DNA of 64,000 nucleotides from Obscuribacter phosphatis_A (GCA_017303615.1 JAFLCK010000008.1:97886-161885); one strand, 5' to 3'; shown: positions 1-9,083, counted from the stretch's first letter. A program made the numbers and translations. Notes: a model not told the origin generated them from the sequence alone.

Positions 1-443
1 TCTATTTGGCCGGCGATAAAGACCTGATTTTTTCCTTGCCGGGCGACTATCAATACGCCCCCAAAGAAATTATCAAAATGGCAGAGGGTCTAAGAGACTA
101 TGACTTCGTCATTGGTCTGAGATTGCATAGAAACGATCCTCCCAGAAGGAAGATGCAGTCAAAGATCTATAACTTGATGCTGCGGACCTTCTATGGTCAT
201 AAGCACAAAGACGTCAATTCAATTAAGCTCTTTAGAAAGAAAATCTTCGACAAAATTCAGCTGCGTTCGCAGACTCCTTTTGTCGATGCCGAACTTTGCA
301 TCAGAGCTGAAAGAGCCGGCTTCAAAGTCGTTGAAATTCCAATCGAGCATTTGCCCAGAATGACCCAAGGGGCTTCCGGCGGCAAGTTCTCGGTTATCTG
401 GGAAACTTTCTCTGATCTCTTCAAGATGCGTTCGACCTTCTAG
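1..443 (+). CDS. Family 2 glycosyltransferase, C-terminal part (5' end outside window)
   Basis: The frame is open from the first complete codon of the window at base 3, so the gene begins upstream; a TTG at base 6 is just an internal Leu. The visible 145 residues resemble the second half of a GT-A fold family 2 enzyme of the dolichol-phosphate mannosyltransferase type: an acidic GDYQY segment followed by a helix that ends FVIGLRLHR, then RRKMQSKIYNLMLRTFYGH and the acceptor-side FVDAELCIRAERAGFKVVEIPI, where the FVDAEL stretch matches the usual catalytic D-x-E region. Such enzymes transfer a sugar from a nucleotide donor to a lipid or polysaccharide acceptor at the membrane. The next gene is on the opposite strand. 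Acceptor and donor cannot be deduced. Confidence 0.75.
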   Translation, partial: YLAGDKDLIFSLPGDYQYAPKEIIKMAEGLRDYDFVIGLRLHRNDPPRRKMQSKIYNLMLRTFYGHKHKDVNSIKLFRKKIFDKIQLRSQTPFVDAELCIRAERAGFKVVEIPIEHLPRMTQGASGGKFSVIWETFSDLFKMRSTF

Positions 444-465
444 TTTGCTCTAGTCTAAAGAGCCA

Positions 466-738
466 TTAGAGAAAGTCGGCGAATTTCGGTTCCTGGCTGT
501 GTTGTTTAAACCAGTCGGCTAGTTTTTCTTGGTCGATTTCGATTTTGACTTCGATGATTTCGTCAATCACTTCTGGGGCACTCAGGTCAAAGTTATTGAG
601 AAAGTCGGCCAGTTCCTCGGTCTTCTCCAGGCAGTTCCAGGGAAGCTCCATTACATGGGGGTCGCAGTGGCTTTCGCTGTAAAAGTAGACATGCTTTTTC
701 GGTGTTAGTACCAGCCAGCCTTCAACTAATGCCATCAT
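466..738 (-). CDS. Small acidic protein of unknown function
   Basis: A 90-residue protein that I do not recognise. It starts with a tandem Met (ATG at 738 or 735) about 7 bases after a GGGA-type Shine-Dalgarno sequence. The N-terminal half has alternating hydrophobic residues (WLVLTPKKHVYFYSES) suggestive of beta strands, and the C-terminal half is acidic and helical (LADFLNNFDLSAPEVIDEIIEVKIEIDQEKLADWF). There is no signal peptide or membrane segment. It lies 143 bases downstream of the response regulator gene on the same strand and converges with the glycosyltransferase. Coding potential looks real because codon use and composition match the neighbours, but function is open. Confidence 0.6.
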   Translation of the reverse strand: MMALVEGWLVLTPKKHVYFYSESHCDPHVMELPWNCLEKTEELADFLNNFDLSAPEVIDEIIEVKIEIDQEKLADWFKQHSQEPKFADFL

Positions 739-881
739 CCCGGATTCCCTAGTAGTTCTCTTATTTGTTCTCTAATTAGTAATTTAGTCTGGGGTGTATC
801 AAGAAAGTATCAAGATTTTCGCTCTGCCGCTAATTTTATTTCTTTGCCAGGGTCAAAATTGGGTCAAACAGCTGACATACT

Positions 882-1577
882 TCAGAAATTCTTGCTGGTA
901 AAGCGATAGCCGACTCGGGTTTCGGTTTGTATGAAATGCGGCCTAGCCGGGTCGGTTTCGATTTTGTTACGCAGATTGGCAATATGCACTCTCAGAGAAT
1001 GATGGTCTTCTGCATACTCCGGTCCCCAGACACGAGTCAGTAGCTGCCTATGGGTAAGTACACGGTTGGGATTATTGATCAGTAAAGAAAGTAGATCGTA
1101 TTCCTTAGGGGTGAGGTGCACCACGTCTCCGGCTTTATGCACCAGTCTTTTGTCTAGATCTACTTCCAAGTCACCTTCGCTAAAGATAGGCGTGCCTAGG
1201 GTCTTTTCTGGTTGTTTACTACGTCTGAGCACCGCCCTTACCCTAGCTAAGAGTTCGCCTACACCAAAAGGCTTACTGATAAAGTCGTCGGCTCCGCAGT
1301 CGAGTGCTTGAATCTTATCTTCTTCCCGTTCACGAACTGATAGAACAATTATGGGAATCGAACTCCAGGATCGGACCTGCCTGCATACTTCAAAGCCGTC
1401 TATTCCCGGCATTGCCAGGTCTAGAATCAGTAGCTCAGGCATTTCTACTGCCATTTTGTCGAGCCCCTCTTCGCCCGTGGCGGCCAGCTGTACTTCATAG
1501 CCATTGCGCTCAAAGCCTATTTTGAGGGCTCGTCTAATTTGCGGTTCGTCGTCAATGACCAGAATTTTGGTGCTCAT
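882..1577 (-). CDS. OmpR-family response regulator, KdpE-like
   Basis: A 231-residue two-component response regulator. The receiver domain occupies about residues 4-117 with the acidic pair DD at 9-10, phosphoacceptor Asp53 in LLILDLAMPG, and the conserved Lys near 103 in FISKPFG. A winged-helix DNA-binding domain follows (about 131-229, HLTPKEYDLLSLL ... RVHIANLRNKIE ... RVGYRF). Length and spacing are those of KdpE/PhoB regulators, and KdpE is the closest by eye. The start overlaps the stop of the sensor kinase gene by four bases (ATGA), so the two are translationally coupled. No kdpFABC potassium transporter genes are present in the window, so the regulon is unknown. It would bind promoter DNA when phosphorylated by its partner kinase. 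Confidence 0.9.
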   Translation of the reverse strand: MSTKILVIDDEPQIRRALKIGFERNGYEVQLAATGEEGLDKMAVEMPELLILDLAMPGIDGFEVCRQVRSWSSIPIIVLSVREREEDKIQALDCGADDFISKPFGVGELLARVRAVLRRSKQPEKTLGTPIFSEGDLEVDLDKRLVHKAGDVVHLTPKEYDLLSLLINNPNRVLTHRQLLTRVWGPEYAEDHHSLRVHIANLRNKIETDPARPHFIQTETRVGYRFTSKNF

Positions 1578-3073
1578 TCGAAAGCCTGGTTAGGTAATGT
1601 CACTCGCATAATAGTACCGCCTTCCGGATTATCCAGGGCTTCTATTTTGCCGTTATGTGCTTCCACCAATGCCTTACAAATGGCCAGTCCTACACCGACC
1701 CCCGGTATAGTCGATTCCGACAGGCCCTCTGCTCTAAAGAAGCGATCGAAAATTTTGGGCTTGGCATCGCTCTTGATGCCTTTGCCGCGATCACTTACCT
1801 CAAGTTGGGTACCGCTTTCCAACTGTTTGATTCTTATTGTTACCTTGCTCTCCTGGGGCGAGTACTTGAGGGCATTCTCCACCAGGTTCTTAATCACTTG
1901 CTCTATCTGTACAGGGTCAAGCATTACCTCCCGCAATTCCGGGGCGATATTGAGCTCAATGCGCTTATTTTCTTCTTCGGAGAAGCCGCTTAAACTGGCT
2001 CCCACTATCTCGTTCATGTCTGAGAGTTCAGCCAGAGGTCGCCAGGCACCGGCTTCCAGCTTAGACATGTCGAGGATATTGCCAATCATTCGATTCAAGC
2101 GGTCTGTTTCTTGTTCGATACCTTGCAGCAAAAGCTTCATTTCATTACTTTCAACTGGTCTAAGCGTTGTGGACTCTTCTTGCAAGACTGACACAGCCGC
2201 TTTGATGCCCGTGAGCGGACTTCTGAAGTCATGGGTGACCATGGATAAAAGGGCTGTTTTTAAGGTGTCTGCTTCGGCAATGGCCTCCAACTTAGTTTGC
2301 TTGCGTGTCAGTTCTTCTCTTTGCAAAATTACTGCAGCATGATTAAGCAGGGCATCTAGAACAGTGCGCTTACTTTCATCCAGCTTCTGCCCTTGGGCCA
2401 GTTTAAGATAAATAGCTCCCTGTCCTGTCTGCAAGGTTACTTTGTTCTCGTCTTGTTGGGGCTCTAGTCCGTTATTCATCTCAGTTAAGAGATTTTCTCG
2501 ATCTTCTCCCAGACAAGCCCTAATCACCATACCTTCTTTTTCTCGGCTGGCGACCGCGGCAACATCGACAACCGTAAGCTTGGCTATTTGCTTTAAGACT
2601 TCGGTCAGGGCTTCTTCCGTTGTAATTTGCGAAGAAACAGCCCAGCTCGCACTGGCAAGTGTTTCAGTTTCAAGCTGTTTGCGGCGTGCTTCTTCTTCAC
2701 TGCTCTTAAGTCTGGCTGTTAGATGACCGGTAATAATTGAAACAGTAAGAAGCATGCAGAGTGTAAGCCATTCGTTGGCGCTTTTTACTGCAAAAGTATA
2801 GCGAGGTTCGACGAAGAACCAGTTGAAGGCGAAAAAGGCTAGAACAGCAGAAAGAATGGCTGCGCTTCTGCCCACGTAGATACTAAGCAGAAAGACAAGC
2901 AAGAGATAGAGCAGTGAGACATTGGCAAAGCCGCGGTCTAGATGAAAGATCTGAATGAGGATTGTCACCAGTATGACCAAGGTAATACTGGCGCCCCAGC
3001 GCAGTGAATTATTCTTGGCCGGCTTAGTCAAGCTTGACTGCAAAGTTGAAGGCAAACTCGAGGGCTGCTTCAA
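1574..3073 (-). CDS. Membrane sensor histidine kinase, short KdpD-like (DUF4118-GAF-HisKA-HATPase)
   Basis: A 499-residue histidine kinase. Residues about 25-118 hold four closely spaced hydrophobic segments of the KdpD DUF4118 type (NWFFVEPRYTFAV is typical). A GAF-like region (about 145-250) follows, then a HisKA dimerisation domain with phosphoacceptor His281 in MVTHDFRSPLTG, and an HATPase domain with N (NLVENALKYSP), G1 (DRGKGI) and G2 (GVGVGLAIC) boxes. The large cytoplasmic N-terminal KdpD and Usp domains of classical KdpD are missing. The TTG start at 3073 would overlap hemL by 50 bases; another TTG at 3031, overlapping the hemL stop codon, is an equally plausible coupled start. It should phosphorylate the regulator encoded next. 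The stimulus is unknown. Confidence 0.88.
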   Translation of the reverse strand: MKQPSSLPSTLQSSLTKPAKNNSLRWGASITLVILVTILIQIFHLDRGFANVSLLYLLLVFLLSIYVGRSAAILSAVLAFFAFNWFFVEPRYTFAVKSANEWLTLCMLLTVSIITGHLTARLKSSEEEARRKQLETETLASASWAVSSQITTEEALTEVLKQIAKLTVVDVAAVASREKEGMVIRACLGEDRENLLTEMNNGLEPQQDENKVTLQTGQGAIYLKLAQGQKLDESKRTVLDALLNHAAVILQREELTRKQTKLEAIAEADTLKTALLSMVTHDFRSPLTGIKAAVSVLQEESTTLRPVESNEMKLLLQGIEQETDRLNRMIGNILDMSKLEAGAWRPLAELSDMNEIVGASLSGFSEEENKRIELNIAPELREVMLDPVQIEQVIKNLVENALKYSPQESKVTIRIKQLESGTQLEVSDRGKGIKSDAKPKIFDRFFRAEGLSESTIPGVGVGLAICKALVEAHNGKIEALDNPEGGTIMRVTLPNQAFE

Positions 3074-4367
3074 CTTTGTCCAATGTTTCCTCGATGTCGG
3101 CTAGGCAGTGGGCGGCTGAGAGTACCGCTGCGTCATGAGCTGAGGGAGGCAAGTAGACTCCTTGATCTAAAAGATGGTGGAAGAACGCGGCATAAGCTTT
3201 TGTATTTATTTTTTTTGCGTCGGCAAAATCTTGTACCGGTCTCTCAGAGAAATTAAAGCCGAACATCGAGCCTTCTCTCTCTGGACTAATGGGGTAGCCC
3301 TTCTTCAGTTTTAGTTTTTCCAGTCCCTGAAAGAGAATCTTAGCCATCTCTTCCATATGAGGAAAGGGATTGCTCTCTTTTAGAACTTCGATTGTGGTGA
3401 TGCCACCAGCCATAGTGGCGGGGTTGCCGCTGAAGGTGCCGGCCTGATAGACATCTCCTAAGGGCATAAGTTTTTGCATTATTTCTCGGCGACCGCCATA
3501 GGCTCCGATGGGCATGCCCCCTCCCAGCGCTTTACCGAAACAAGTCAGGTCAGGCTCGATATCATAGAGGGCTTGGGCTCCTCCTAAGGCGACGCGGAAG
3601 CCTGTTATCACCTCGTCGAAAATGAGCAGGGCTCCGTATTTGCGGCAGAGTTGACTGAGTCCGGCAAGAAAACCAGGTTGTGCCTTCACCAGTCCCATAG
3701 AGCCACAGACCGGCTCAACCAGTACTGCTGCTATAGTCTTCGGCCTGGAGGCAAACAATTCTTCTAGGGCGGCAAGATTGTTATATGGCACCATCAATGT
3801 GGAATTTGAGGCGGCACTGACTATGCCGCTTGAAGAACAATGACCGGTGGAAGCAAGCACGCTATCTGAATGACCATGATAGCCACCTTCGAACATGACT
3901 ATTTTTTCTCTGCCGGTAAAGCCCCTGGCCAGCCTGATTGCACTCATCACCGCCTCGGTACCAGAGTTGACGAAACGAATCGATTCAATCGAGGGTATAG
4001 TCTCAATGATCAGGGAAGCGAGCTGCAGTTCAAGTCGGTGCGGTGCACCAAATACAGCGCCATTATCTATGGTTGCCTTTACTGACTCTACCACTTGCGG
4101 ATGCGCATGTCCTAGTATGGCTGGTCCCCAGGCGCCAAGATAGTCGATGTATTGGTTGCCGTCTAAGTCGAAGAGCTTGGCGCCTAGGGCTTTCTCAAAG
4201 AAAATCGCCTCGCCGCCGACTTCATGAAAAGCTCTAAAAGGGCTATCAACCCCTCCCGGGATTACCTCTTTGATTTGCGTCGCCAGTGCAAGCGAGGCTT
4301 TATAGCGAGCCGCTCTCTGGGCTTGCGGCAGGGCACCGGGCGGTAATTCTTCCACTAGATTGATCAT
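3024..4367 (-). CDS. hemL: Glutamate-1-semialdehyde 2,1-aminomutase
   Basis: A 447-residue PLP enzyme that isomerises glutamate-1-semialdehyde to 5-aminolevulinate, the last step of the tRNA-dependent C5 route to haem and other tetrapyrroles. Recognisable signatures are VDSPFRAF near the start, RFVNSGTEAVMSAIRLAR (about 131-148), the PLP-phosphate and ring contacts in LIFDEVITGFR (248-258), and the Schiff-base Lys279 in CFGKALGGGMPIGAYGG. Length is slightly above the usual 425-435 because of an N-terminal extension of about 20 residues; an internal start is possible but I see none better. It overlaps the upstream TIG-domain gene by four bases and the downstream sensor kinase gene, so it is in a mixed operon. 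The C5 pathway is typical of cyanobacteria and most bacteria outside the Alphaproteobacteria. Confidence 0.96.
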   Translation of the reverse strand: MINLVEELPPGALPQAQRAARYKASLALATQIKEVIPGGVDSPFRAFHEVGGEAIFFEKALGAKLFDLDGNQYIDYLGAWGPAILGHAHPQVVESVKATIDNGAVFGAPHRLELQLASLIIETIPSIESIRFVNSGTEAVMSAIRLARGFTGREKIVMFEGGYHGHSDSVLASTGHCSSSGIVSAASNSTLMVPYNNLAALEELFASRPKTIAAVLVEPVCGSMGLVKAQPGFLAGLSQLCRKYGALLIFDEVITGFRVALGGAQALYDIEPDLTCFGKALGGGMPIGAYGGRREIMQKLMPLGDVYQAGTFSGNPATMAGGITTIEVLKESNPFPHMEEMAKILFQGLEKLKLKKGYPISPEREGSMFGFNFSERPVQDFADAKKINTKAYAAFFHHLLDQGVYLPPSAHDAAVLSAAHCLADIEETLDKVEAALEFAFNFAVKLD

Positions 4368-6796
4368 AGTTCCAATTCCGCTTCAAATTTCGCGGCGCCT
4401 TTTTTGATTCGTTGAATCGGGACCACCACATTGTTGTCGCTGCCTCCAGAGCTGACCAATCGGCTTTGGCTCAGCCTCACTAAGTCAGGCGATAGGTTGA
4501 AGACTTTCACCGGCACTTTGCTCTGCGTGCCTAAAACTTTCACCACAACTTTGCTGGCAACGGCATTATCCTTTTCTCTTGCTTCGCTAACTACTTCAGC
4601 GGCGGCATATTCAAATGGAATAGGATTGCTGCGCATTCCCTGCGTGCTCACTACGATGGTGTGCAAGCCCGGGGTCAATTTGTAATTTTTCGGCAAGGTG
4701 AATTTGAGCTGCACAGGCGATGCGGCGATAATCTCAGCATCCATGACGCCGTCGATGATTACTTTGTTGTTGTGGGCGACACCATCAAAATTGTGACCGT
4801 CGACAATCATGGAAGGGGTGCCGGTGGTCAGGGCTGTGGTTTTGTCAAGCTTGGGCGGCTGCCCTTCCAAGGGATTACCCAAAGGCTGCAATACATCTAC
4901 CATAGCCGGCATTTCATAAGAGCGTGCGGCTATGCTGACAATTAAAGACCGTCCGGGATTGGCGTCTTCAGGTACTTGATAGATAGCTTGCCCGCTGGCA
5001 TCGGTGACTAAAGACATGCCGTTGAAAGTCAGTTCGACATTTGCTTCCGGTTGTTTTTTCTCATCTAAGAGAGCCACTGTTAAGGGCTTACCAGCCTGGG
5101 CGCGCTCGGGCAAAAGTAGGGTCGAGGTAGACTTAGGCATGCGCACGCTCGGCGCAGCTGAAGCTGGATTTTGCATGGAAGCGAGGGGCGCATTTTGTAT
5201 TGTCGGAGCCCCCGTCATAGAGGCAATTAACTGACTTTGATTAGGATCTTTAGCGGTCACTTTAGCCAGTTCGGCTTTTCCGTCTGTCACCTTTTGATAA
5301 GCATTGTCCGTCGCTTTTTCTATAGTTGCAGTTTTGGCAGTCTTTGTTTGCTGCGCAGCCTGTTCGGAAGAATCGGCTTTCACCAATGCTTTTAGTTCTT
5401 TTACTGGTAGTTCTTTTACAGGTACTTCTTCTACTTCTTCTTCTGGTTTTGGCTTAGCGGCTTTCGTTACTTTAGGCGCAGACTTTTCTGTCTCAGCCAG
5501 ATGCTCTTTCACTTTTTCGTTGGCGGCTGTTTCTTCTTCTTCTTCTGATTTCTCAGGCGTGCTGATTTTTTCTTGCTCGCTGATTTTTTCATGCTCGCTT
5601 CGCGAGTGGTGCACACTAGGTTTGTCTTCGCTTACTTGATCTTGCTTATTAGGCAGCAGAGCTTCGGCAAGTTTTCTTTGTCTTTCGGCGGTGAGACTAA
5701 CCAGCTCATAATGCTTTCGATAGCTATTAGTGAGTAGAGGCGGCAGGCTCAGAAGTTTTTTTTTTACAGGTTCTGTGCTTTGTGCGGGCAAAGACTTTTC
5801 TTCGGTGCTAGCTTCTTCGCTCTTGTTGACGCAGCCTGCTTCCACCGCTATCTGGTCGAGTTTACCCAACCAGAAGGTGACATTGCCCTGGCTCTGAATG
5901 TCAAAACCAGATTCCACAGGCGAGCGGGCTGATATAACCACTAGAAATTCGTTGACTTGGCTGCCGTCTGGTGCTTTGCGATCGCGGCAGTCACCAGCAA
6001 CGGTGACTGTCATAAGACCGCCCACTCTTTTGGCCCAGACAGCTGAAAGCGAGCCGTGAAACTTATCTGAGATTTCAATGTCCCCGGAAGACCAAGCCTC
6101 AGCCGAAAGTGAGTGACGCGCCTGACTTTCTTCCGCTTGAGGCAAGATGCGGTTGCCGATCACTTTTGGATCTTTCAGTGACTTTTCCAAAATCTCTTGG
6201 GCTAGCTTGACGACAAACTTTTCGTTTTCATCGCGGCTTGCCAGTATTTCTGGATTTTCTTTCAGGCTGCGGCTTAAATCATTCAAGACGCTAATAAGAG
6301 CTTTGTCCGGGACAAACTCGGGCAGCTTTTCTTCAGCCTTTTCTTTTGCCTCTTTTAAATTGCCTGCTTCAGTCTTCTTCTCGGCAGCCTCGTTCTTGCT
6401 CTCTTTGGCTGATTTAGAATCTTTCTCGGCTTTCTCGGTTTTCTCGGCTTTGACTGCTTTACCTGGCTTGTCGGCTTTCGCTTCTGCTTCTTGAGCCTCT
6501 TCTTTTTCTACTTGAGCTTCCTTACCAAAGCCGAAGAAACCTTTCTTAGGTTTGGCTTCGGCTTTCTCTTTTTTGTTCTTTTTGTCTTGCTCTTTCGCTT
6601 GCTCTTTTACTTTTTTGTCTATTTTTTCAGTTTTGCTTGCCTCTTCTTTGGCTTTGGCAAAGACCGGGTTAACTGCAGTCAAAGGCAGAGTAATAGCAAG
6701 GACAAGAGTGATTAGGCTTCCAGCACCCTTCAGTTTGTCTGAAGTTTGGTTCATTAGGCTTAGTTGTTTTCTAGAACGCACACTATTGAACTGCAT
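4364..6796 (-). CDS. Secreted lysine/glutamate-rich protein with C-terminal IPT/TIG-like domain
   Basis: An 810-residue protein of unknown function. An N-terminal signal peptide (hydrophobic GSLITLVLAITLPLTAV ending before AKAKEE) implies export. Residues about 50-165 are a highly charged Lys/Glu/Ala repeat-like region that includes GFFGFGK. A globular part follows (about 165-345), then another charged low-complexity linker (about 370-540). Two beta-rich modules close the protein: one around 580-665 (LLLPERAQAGKPLTVALLDE, Ig-like) and one around 685-755 matching the IPT/TIG pattern (SMIVDGHNFDGVAHNNKVII ... PGLHTIVVST). The ATG at 6796 has a strong GAGGAG ribosome site. It sits 17 bases after the IMS-like secreted protein gene and overlaps hemL by four bases. 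A cell-envelope role is inferred from the export signal and domain type only. Confidence 0.8.
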   Translation of the reverse strand: MQFNSVRSRKQLSLMNQTSDKLKGAGSLITLVLAITLPLTAVNPVFAKAKEEASKTEKIDKKVKEQAKEQDKKNKKEKAEAKPKKGFFGFGKEAQVEKEEAQEAEAKADKPGKAVKAEKTEKAEKDSKSAKESKNEAAEKKTEAGNLKEAKEKAEEKLPEFVPDKALISVLNDLSRSLKENPEILASRDENEKFVVKLAQEILEKSLKDPKVIGNRILPQAEESQARHSLSAEAWSSGDIEISDKFHGSLSAVWAKRVGGLMTVTVAGDCRDRKAPDGSQVNEFLVVISARSPVESGFDIQSQGNVTFWLGKLDQIAVEAGCVNKSEEASTEEKSLPAQSTEPVKKKLLSLPPLLTNSYRKHYELVSLTAERQRKLAEALLPNKQDQVSEDKPSVHHSRSEHEKISEQEKISTPEKSEEEEETAANEKVKEHLAETEKSAPKVTKAAKPKPEEEVEEVPVKELPVKELKALVKADSSEQAAQQTKTAKTATIEKATDNAYQKVTDGKAELAKVTAKDPNQSQLIASMTGAPTIQNAPLASMQNPASAAPSVRMPKSTSTLLLPERAQAGKPLTVALLDEKKQPEANVELTFNGMSLVTDASGQAIYQVPEDANPGRSLIVSIAARSYEMPAMVDVLQPLGNPLEGQPPKLDKTTALTTGTPSMIVDGHNFDGVAHNNKVIIDGVMDAEIIAASPVQLKFTLPKNYKLTPGLHTIVVSTQGMRSNPIPFEYAAAEVVSEAREKDNAVASKVVVKVLGTQSKVPVKVFNLSPDLVRLSQSRLVSSGGSDNNVVVPIQRIKKGAAKFEAELEL

Positions 6797-6813
6797 CTTT
6801 CTCCTCGAATTCG

Positions 6814-8298
6814 TTAGCGGTTTTGTTTGTTTGAAGCAATCAGTTGGGAATCGCTGATGATCCAGCTGCCATCGCCGGATTTTTCCATGGTGTAATTGAC
6901 GTTATATGAATCTTCCGATTCGTTGGCCTTGCCTGTAGCTTCATCCACAAGCTTGCTCAGCTCTTTTACTCGGGCTGTCACAGTATATTTGAGAGGATTT
7001 TGCGAAAGCACTTGATACTTGTCGACTGTCACTCCCCGTGGTGTCATTTCGTAGTATTTTTTGTTTGTGGTCAGCCATTTGATTCCGTCCTTTTGACGGG
7101 CTAAGGCTCGGCCGCTCAGATATTTTTCCAAGCCTTCGATATTGCGTTCTCTCAGGGCGCTCTTCTTGTGTGTTTGCCAGGCGCGCAGAGCTTCTTGCAA
7201 TTTGTCTTTCAATTCGTCGGCTGGTTTTGTCGGCTTGGGCGCTGTGCTCGCGGTCGAATTGGCATTAGCATTAGACTGAATGCTTGTCTGGTTCGCCGCT
7301 GGGTTGCCTGTGTTTTGAGACTTGGGTTTGACAGCTTGAGTCTTATCAGGTTGGGCTTTATCAGGCTGAGTTTTTTCAGTTTGGCTAGTGGTCGATTTGG
7401 AGATTACTTTCTGCTGCCCTGAACCTGTCAGCCCCGGCAGGCGTTTTTCAATGTCGCCGTTTTCATCGGGTCTCAGTGAGCCTTGTTGCGGGGTTGATGC
7501 CAAAGCAATTAATGAATGCGAATCGCTATGATGTTTCTTCACTTGAATGAGAAAGGCCGGATTCCCTTCTGAGACTGCGCTCTTGAGAACTATGTCGTAG
7601 GGCCCACTGGTTGTCGAAATTGAACCGGCATCTTTGCTACCGTGAACCAGCGAATGTTTGTGCTTCTCAAGAAAATCATTGAAGTCTGCTATGCGCTTAT
7701 TTTTGGCACCGATAGCTTCCAACAAATAAGCAGATACCATCTGCAGATTGAGCATACCCAAGCCGTCGTTCTTGTGTCCGATCAATAGCAGCTCCGCTCG
7801 TGCCAGCTTGTCTCCTTCTGCCTGAAAATGCAGTTTATTTTCTTGCGGGTCAGAAAGGCTGATTTCATTTTGAGATTGACCCTGTTTTTGGCTTTGGAAG
7901 GGACCAACGCCTGGCCAGCAAGATGTCTTAACCAGTTCGCTCATTTTGAATGAATCGATAGTGCAGAGGGGCAAGTCTTGTTTCTTGCTTTCCCCTTTGT
8001 TTAATGAGCTTGTCTTAACTTCTTCGCCTGATGAAAGATCTGGTTCTAAGGCTCGGGGCGCAACTTCAGACTTTGGGCTGGAGCTCTTGCTCTCTTTGTT
8101 GATTTCCTTATTGATGTCTTTACTGCTCTCTTTTCCGGATTCGTCAGACCACATCGAATCTAGAGAGCCGTCGGTGCCTTCGCGGTTTTCGCCATCTGCG
8201 TCCAAAGCGTAAGCCGGCATGTTTAGGACAATCAGTCCGCATGAGATGGCAAGCAAACTGCTTTTCAATACTGCGACGAACGGGCTTTGCTCTCTCAT
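6814..8298 (-). CDS. Exported protein with C-terminal ARC6/IMS-like domain
   Basis: About 494 residues. I choose the ATG at 8298 (AGG a few bases before) over the upstream TTG at 8322; it gives a clean signal peptide with a hydrophobic core SSLLAISCGLIVLNMPA and an Ala-x-Ala-like site. A Ser/Lys-rich linker, a small alpha/beta region (about 165-280) and a Gln/Pro/Thr-rich linker follow. The last 125 residues (LQEALRAWQTHKKSALRERN, then IEGLEKYLSGRALARQ ... KYTVTARVKEL ... NYTMEKSGDGSWIISDSQL) have the helix-helix-then-antiparallel-sheet pattern of the IMS/DUF4101 domain known from cyanobacterial Ftn2 and plastid ARC6. In those proteins it lies at the C-terminus of a cell-division component. 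Here it is attached to an exported protein. Domain match is by eye and needs a profile search. Confidence 0.7.
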   Translation of the reverse strand: MREQSPFVAVLKSSLLAISCGLIVLNMPAYALDADGENREGTDGSLDSMWSDESGKESSKDINKEINKESKSSSPKSEVAPRALEPDLSSGEEVKTSSLNKGESKKQDLPLCTIDSFKMSELVKTSCWPGVGPFQSQKQGQSQNEISLSDPQENKLHFQAEGDKLARAELLLIGHKNDGLGMLNLQMVSAYLLEAIGAKNKRIADFNDFLEKHKHSLVHGSKDAGSISTTSGPYDIVLKSAVSEGNPAFLIQVKKHHSDSHSLIALASTPQQGSLRPDENGDIEKRLPGLTGSGQQKVISKSTTSQTEKTQPDKAQPDKTQAVKPKSQNTGNPAANQTSIQSNANANSTASTAPKPTKPADELKDKLQEALRAWQTHKKSALRERNIEGLEKYLSGRALARQKDGIKWLTTNKKYYEMTPRGVTVDKYQVLSQNPLKYTVTARVKELSKLVDEATGKANESEDSYNVNYTMEKSGDGSWIISDSQLIASNKQNR

Positions 8299-8438
8299 AT
8301 CAACCTGAATGACAAACTGCAATTACAGTCAGTTATTTAAGCATAAATTCGACAAATGAGTTGTTGAGCCCGGGCTGGTTAGAACTTTGCTCAATAAATT
8401 ATTTTTGGGGCAGGTGGGTCTTCAAGTGTTTGTCGGCT

Positions 8439-9080
8439 TTAGAGCCCCATGACTTTTAGGCCCATGTGCCGCAGTTCTTTGACCAAAAGTGGCACGGGCA
8501 GACCAATTACATTGGCTGGGCAGCCTTCGATATGATCGATTAGAAAGGCGCCAATCCCCTGCAAGGCATAAGCGCCGGCTTTATCGTCGGGCTCGCCGGT
8601 TGCAACATAGGCCTCCACCTCTTCAGGTTGCAGGCTTCTGACAACTACTTTTGTATCACCGAAAAAGGTGCGTGATTGGTGGGGCTCGCCCAAGCTGTGG
8701 GCGGTCAAGATCAAATGCACGCCTGTATAGACCGAATGAGACCGATTTGAGAGAGACATCAGCATTTTGACCGCATCTTGCCTATCGACCGGTTTTCCAA
8801 GCACTTGGTCGTCTCTTGCCACCAGTGTGTCGGCGGCGATGATGAGATATCTGCCCGGCTGGCTGAGTGATAGAGTAGAGAGAATTCTTTCGCCCTTTAG
8901 TCTGGCTAATTCGCAAACAATTTGGGGTGGGCTCAGCCCGGGCGGTACAGTTTCGTCTATGTCGGCCGGTTTGATCTCAAACTGCAAGGAAAGATTTTGC
9001 AAAAGCTGGATACGTCTAGGCGAAGACGAGGCCAGTATTATCTTTAGGTCGCCATTGGCGGGGGCTTTGGGCTCGGACAT
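8439..9080 (-). CDS. maf: Maf-family nucleoside triphosphate pyrophosphatase
   Basis: A 213-residue Maf/Ham1-like fold enzyme. Family signatures are visible: the substrate-binding loop ILASSSPRRIQLL at residues 15-27, DIDETVPPG, the ADTLV motif (IIAADTLVARDDQVLGKP) with the catalytic Asp, and SVYTGVHL and DKAGAYALQGIGAFLIDHIEGCPANVIGLP in the second half. Such proteins hydrolyse non-canonical or canonical (d)NTPs such as dTTP/UTP or modified pyrimidines to monophosphates, as house-cleaning enzymes. The gene begins three bases after the stop of the Ser/Thr kinase gene, so it is the last gene of the signalling run. Whether it is of YhdE or YceF specificity cannot be decided by eye. Confidence 0.93.
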   Translation of the reverse strand: MSEPKAPANGDLKIILASSSPRRIQLLQNLSLQFEIKPADIDETVPPGLSPPQIVCELARLKGERILSTLSLSQPGRYLIIAADTLVARDDQVLGKPVDRQDAVKMLMSLSNRSHSVYTGVHLILTAHSLGEPHQSRTFFGDTKVVVRSLQPEEVEAYVATGEPDDKAGAYALQGIGAFLIDHIEGCPANVIGLPVPLLVKELRHMGLKVMGL

Positions 9081-9083
9081 CTT

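Noticed and set aside
1539..2342. 267-codon plus-strand frame opposite the sensor kinase
   Set aside because: Antisense to well-supported histidine kinase motifs; Ser/Leu-rich without structure.
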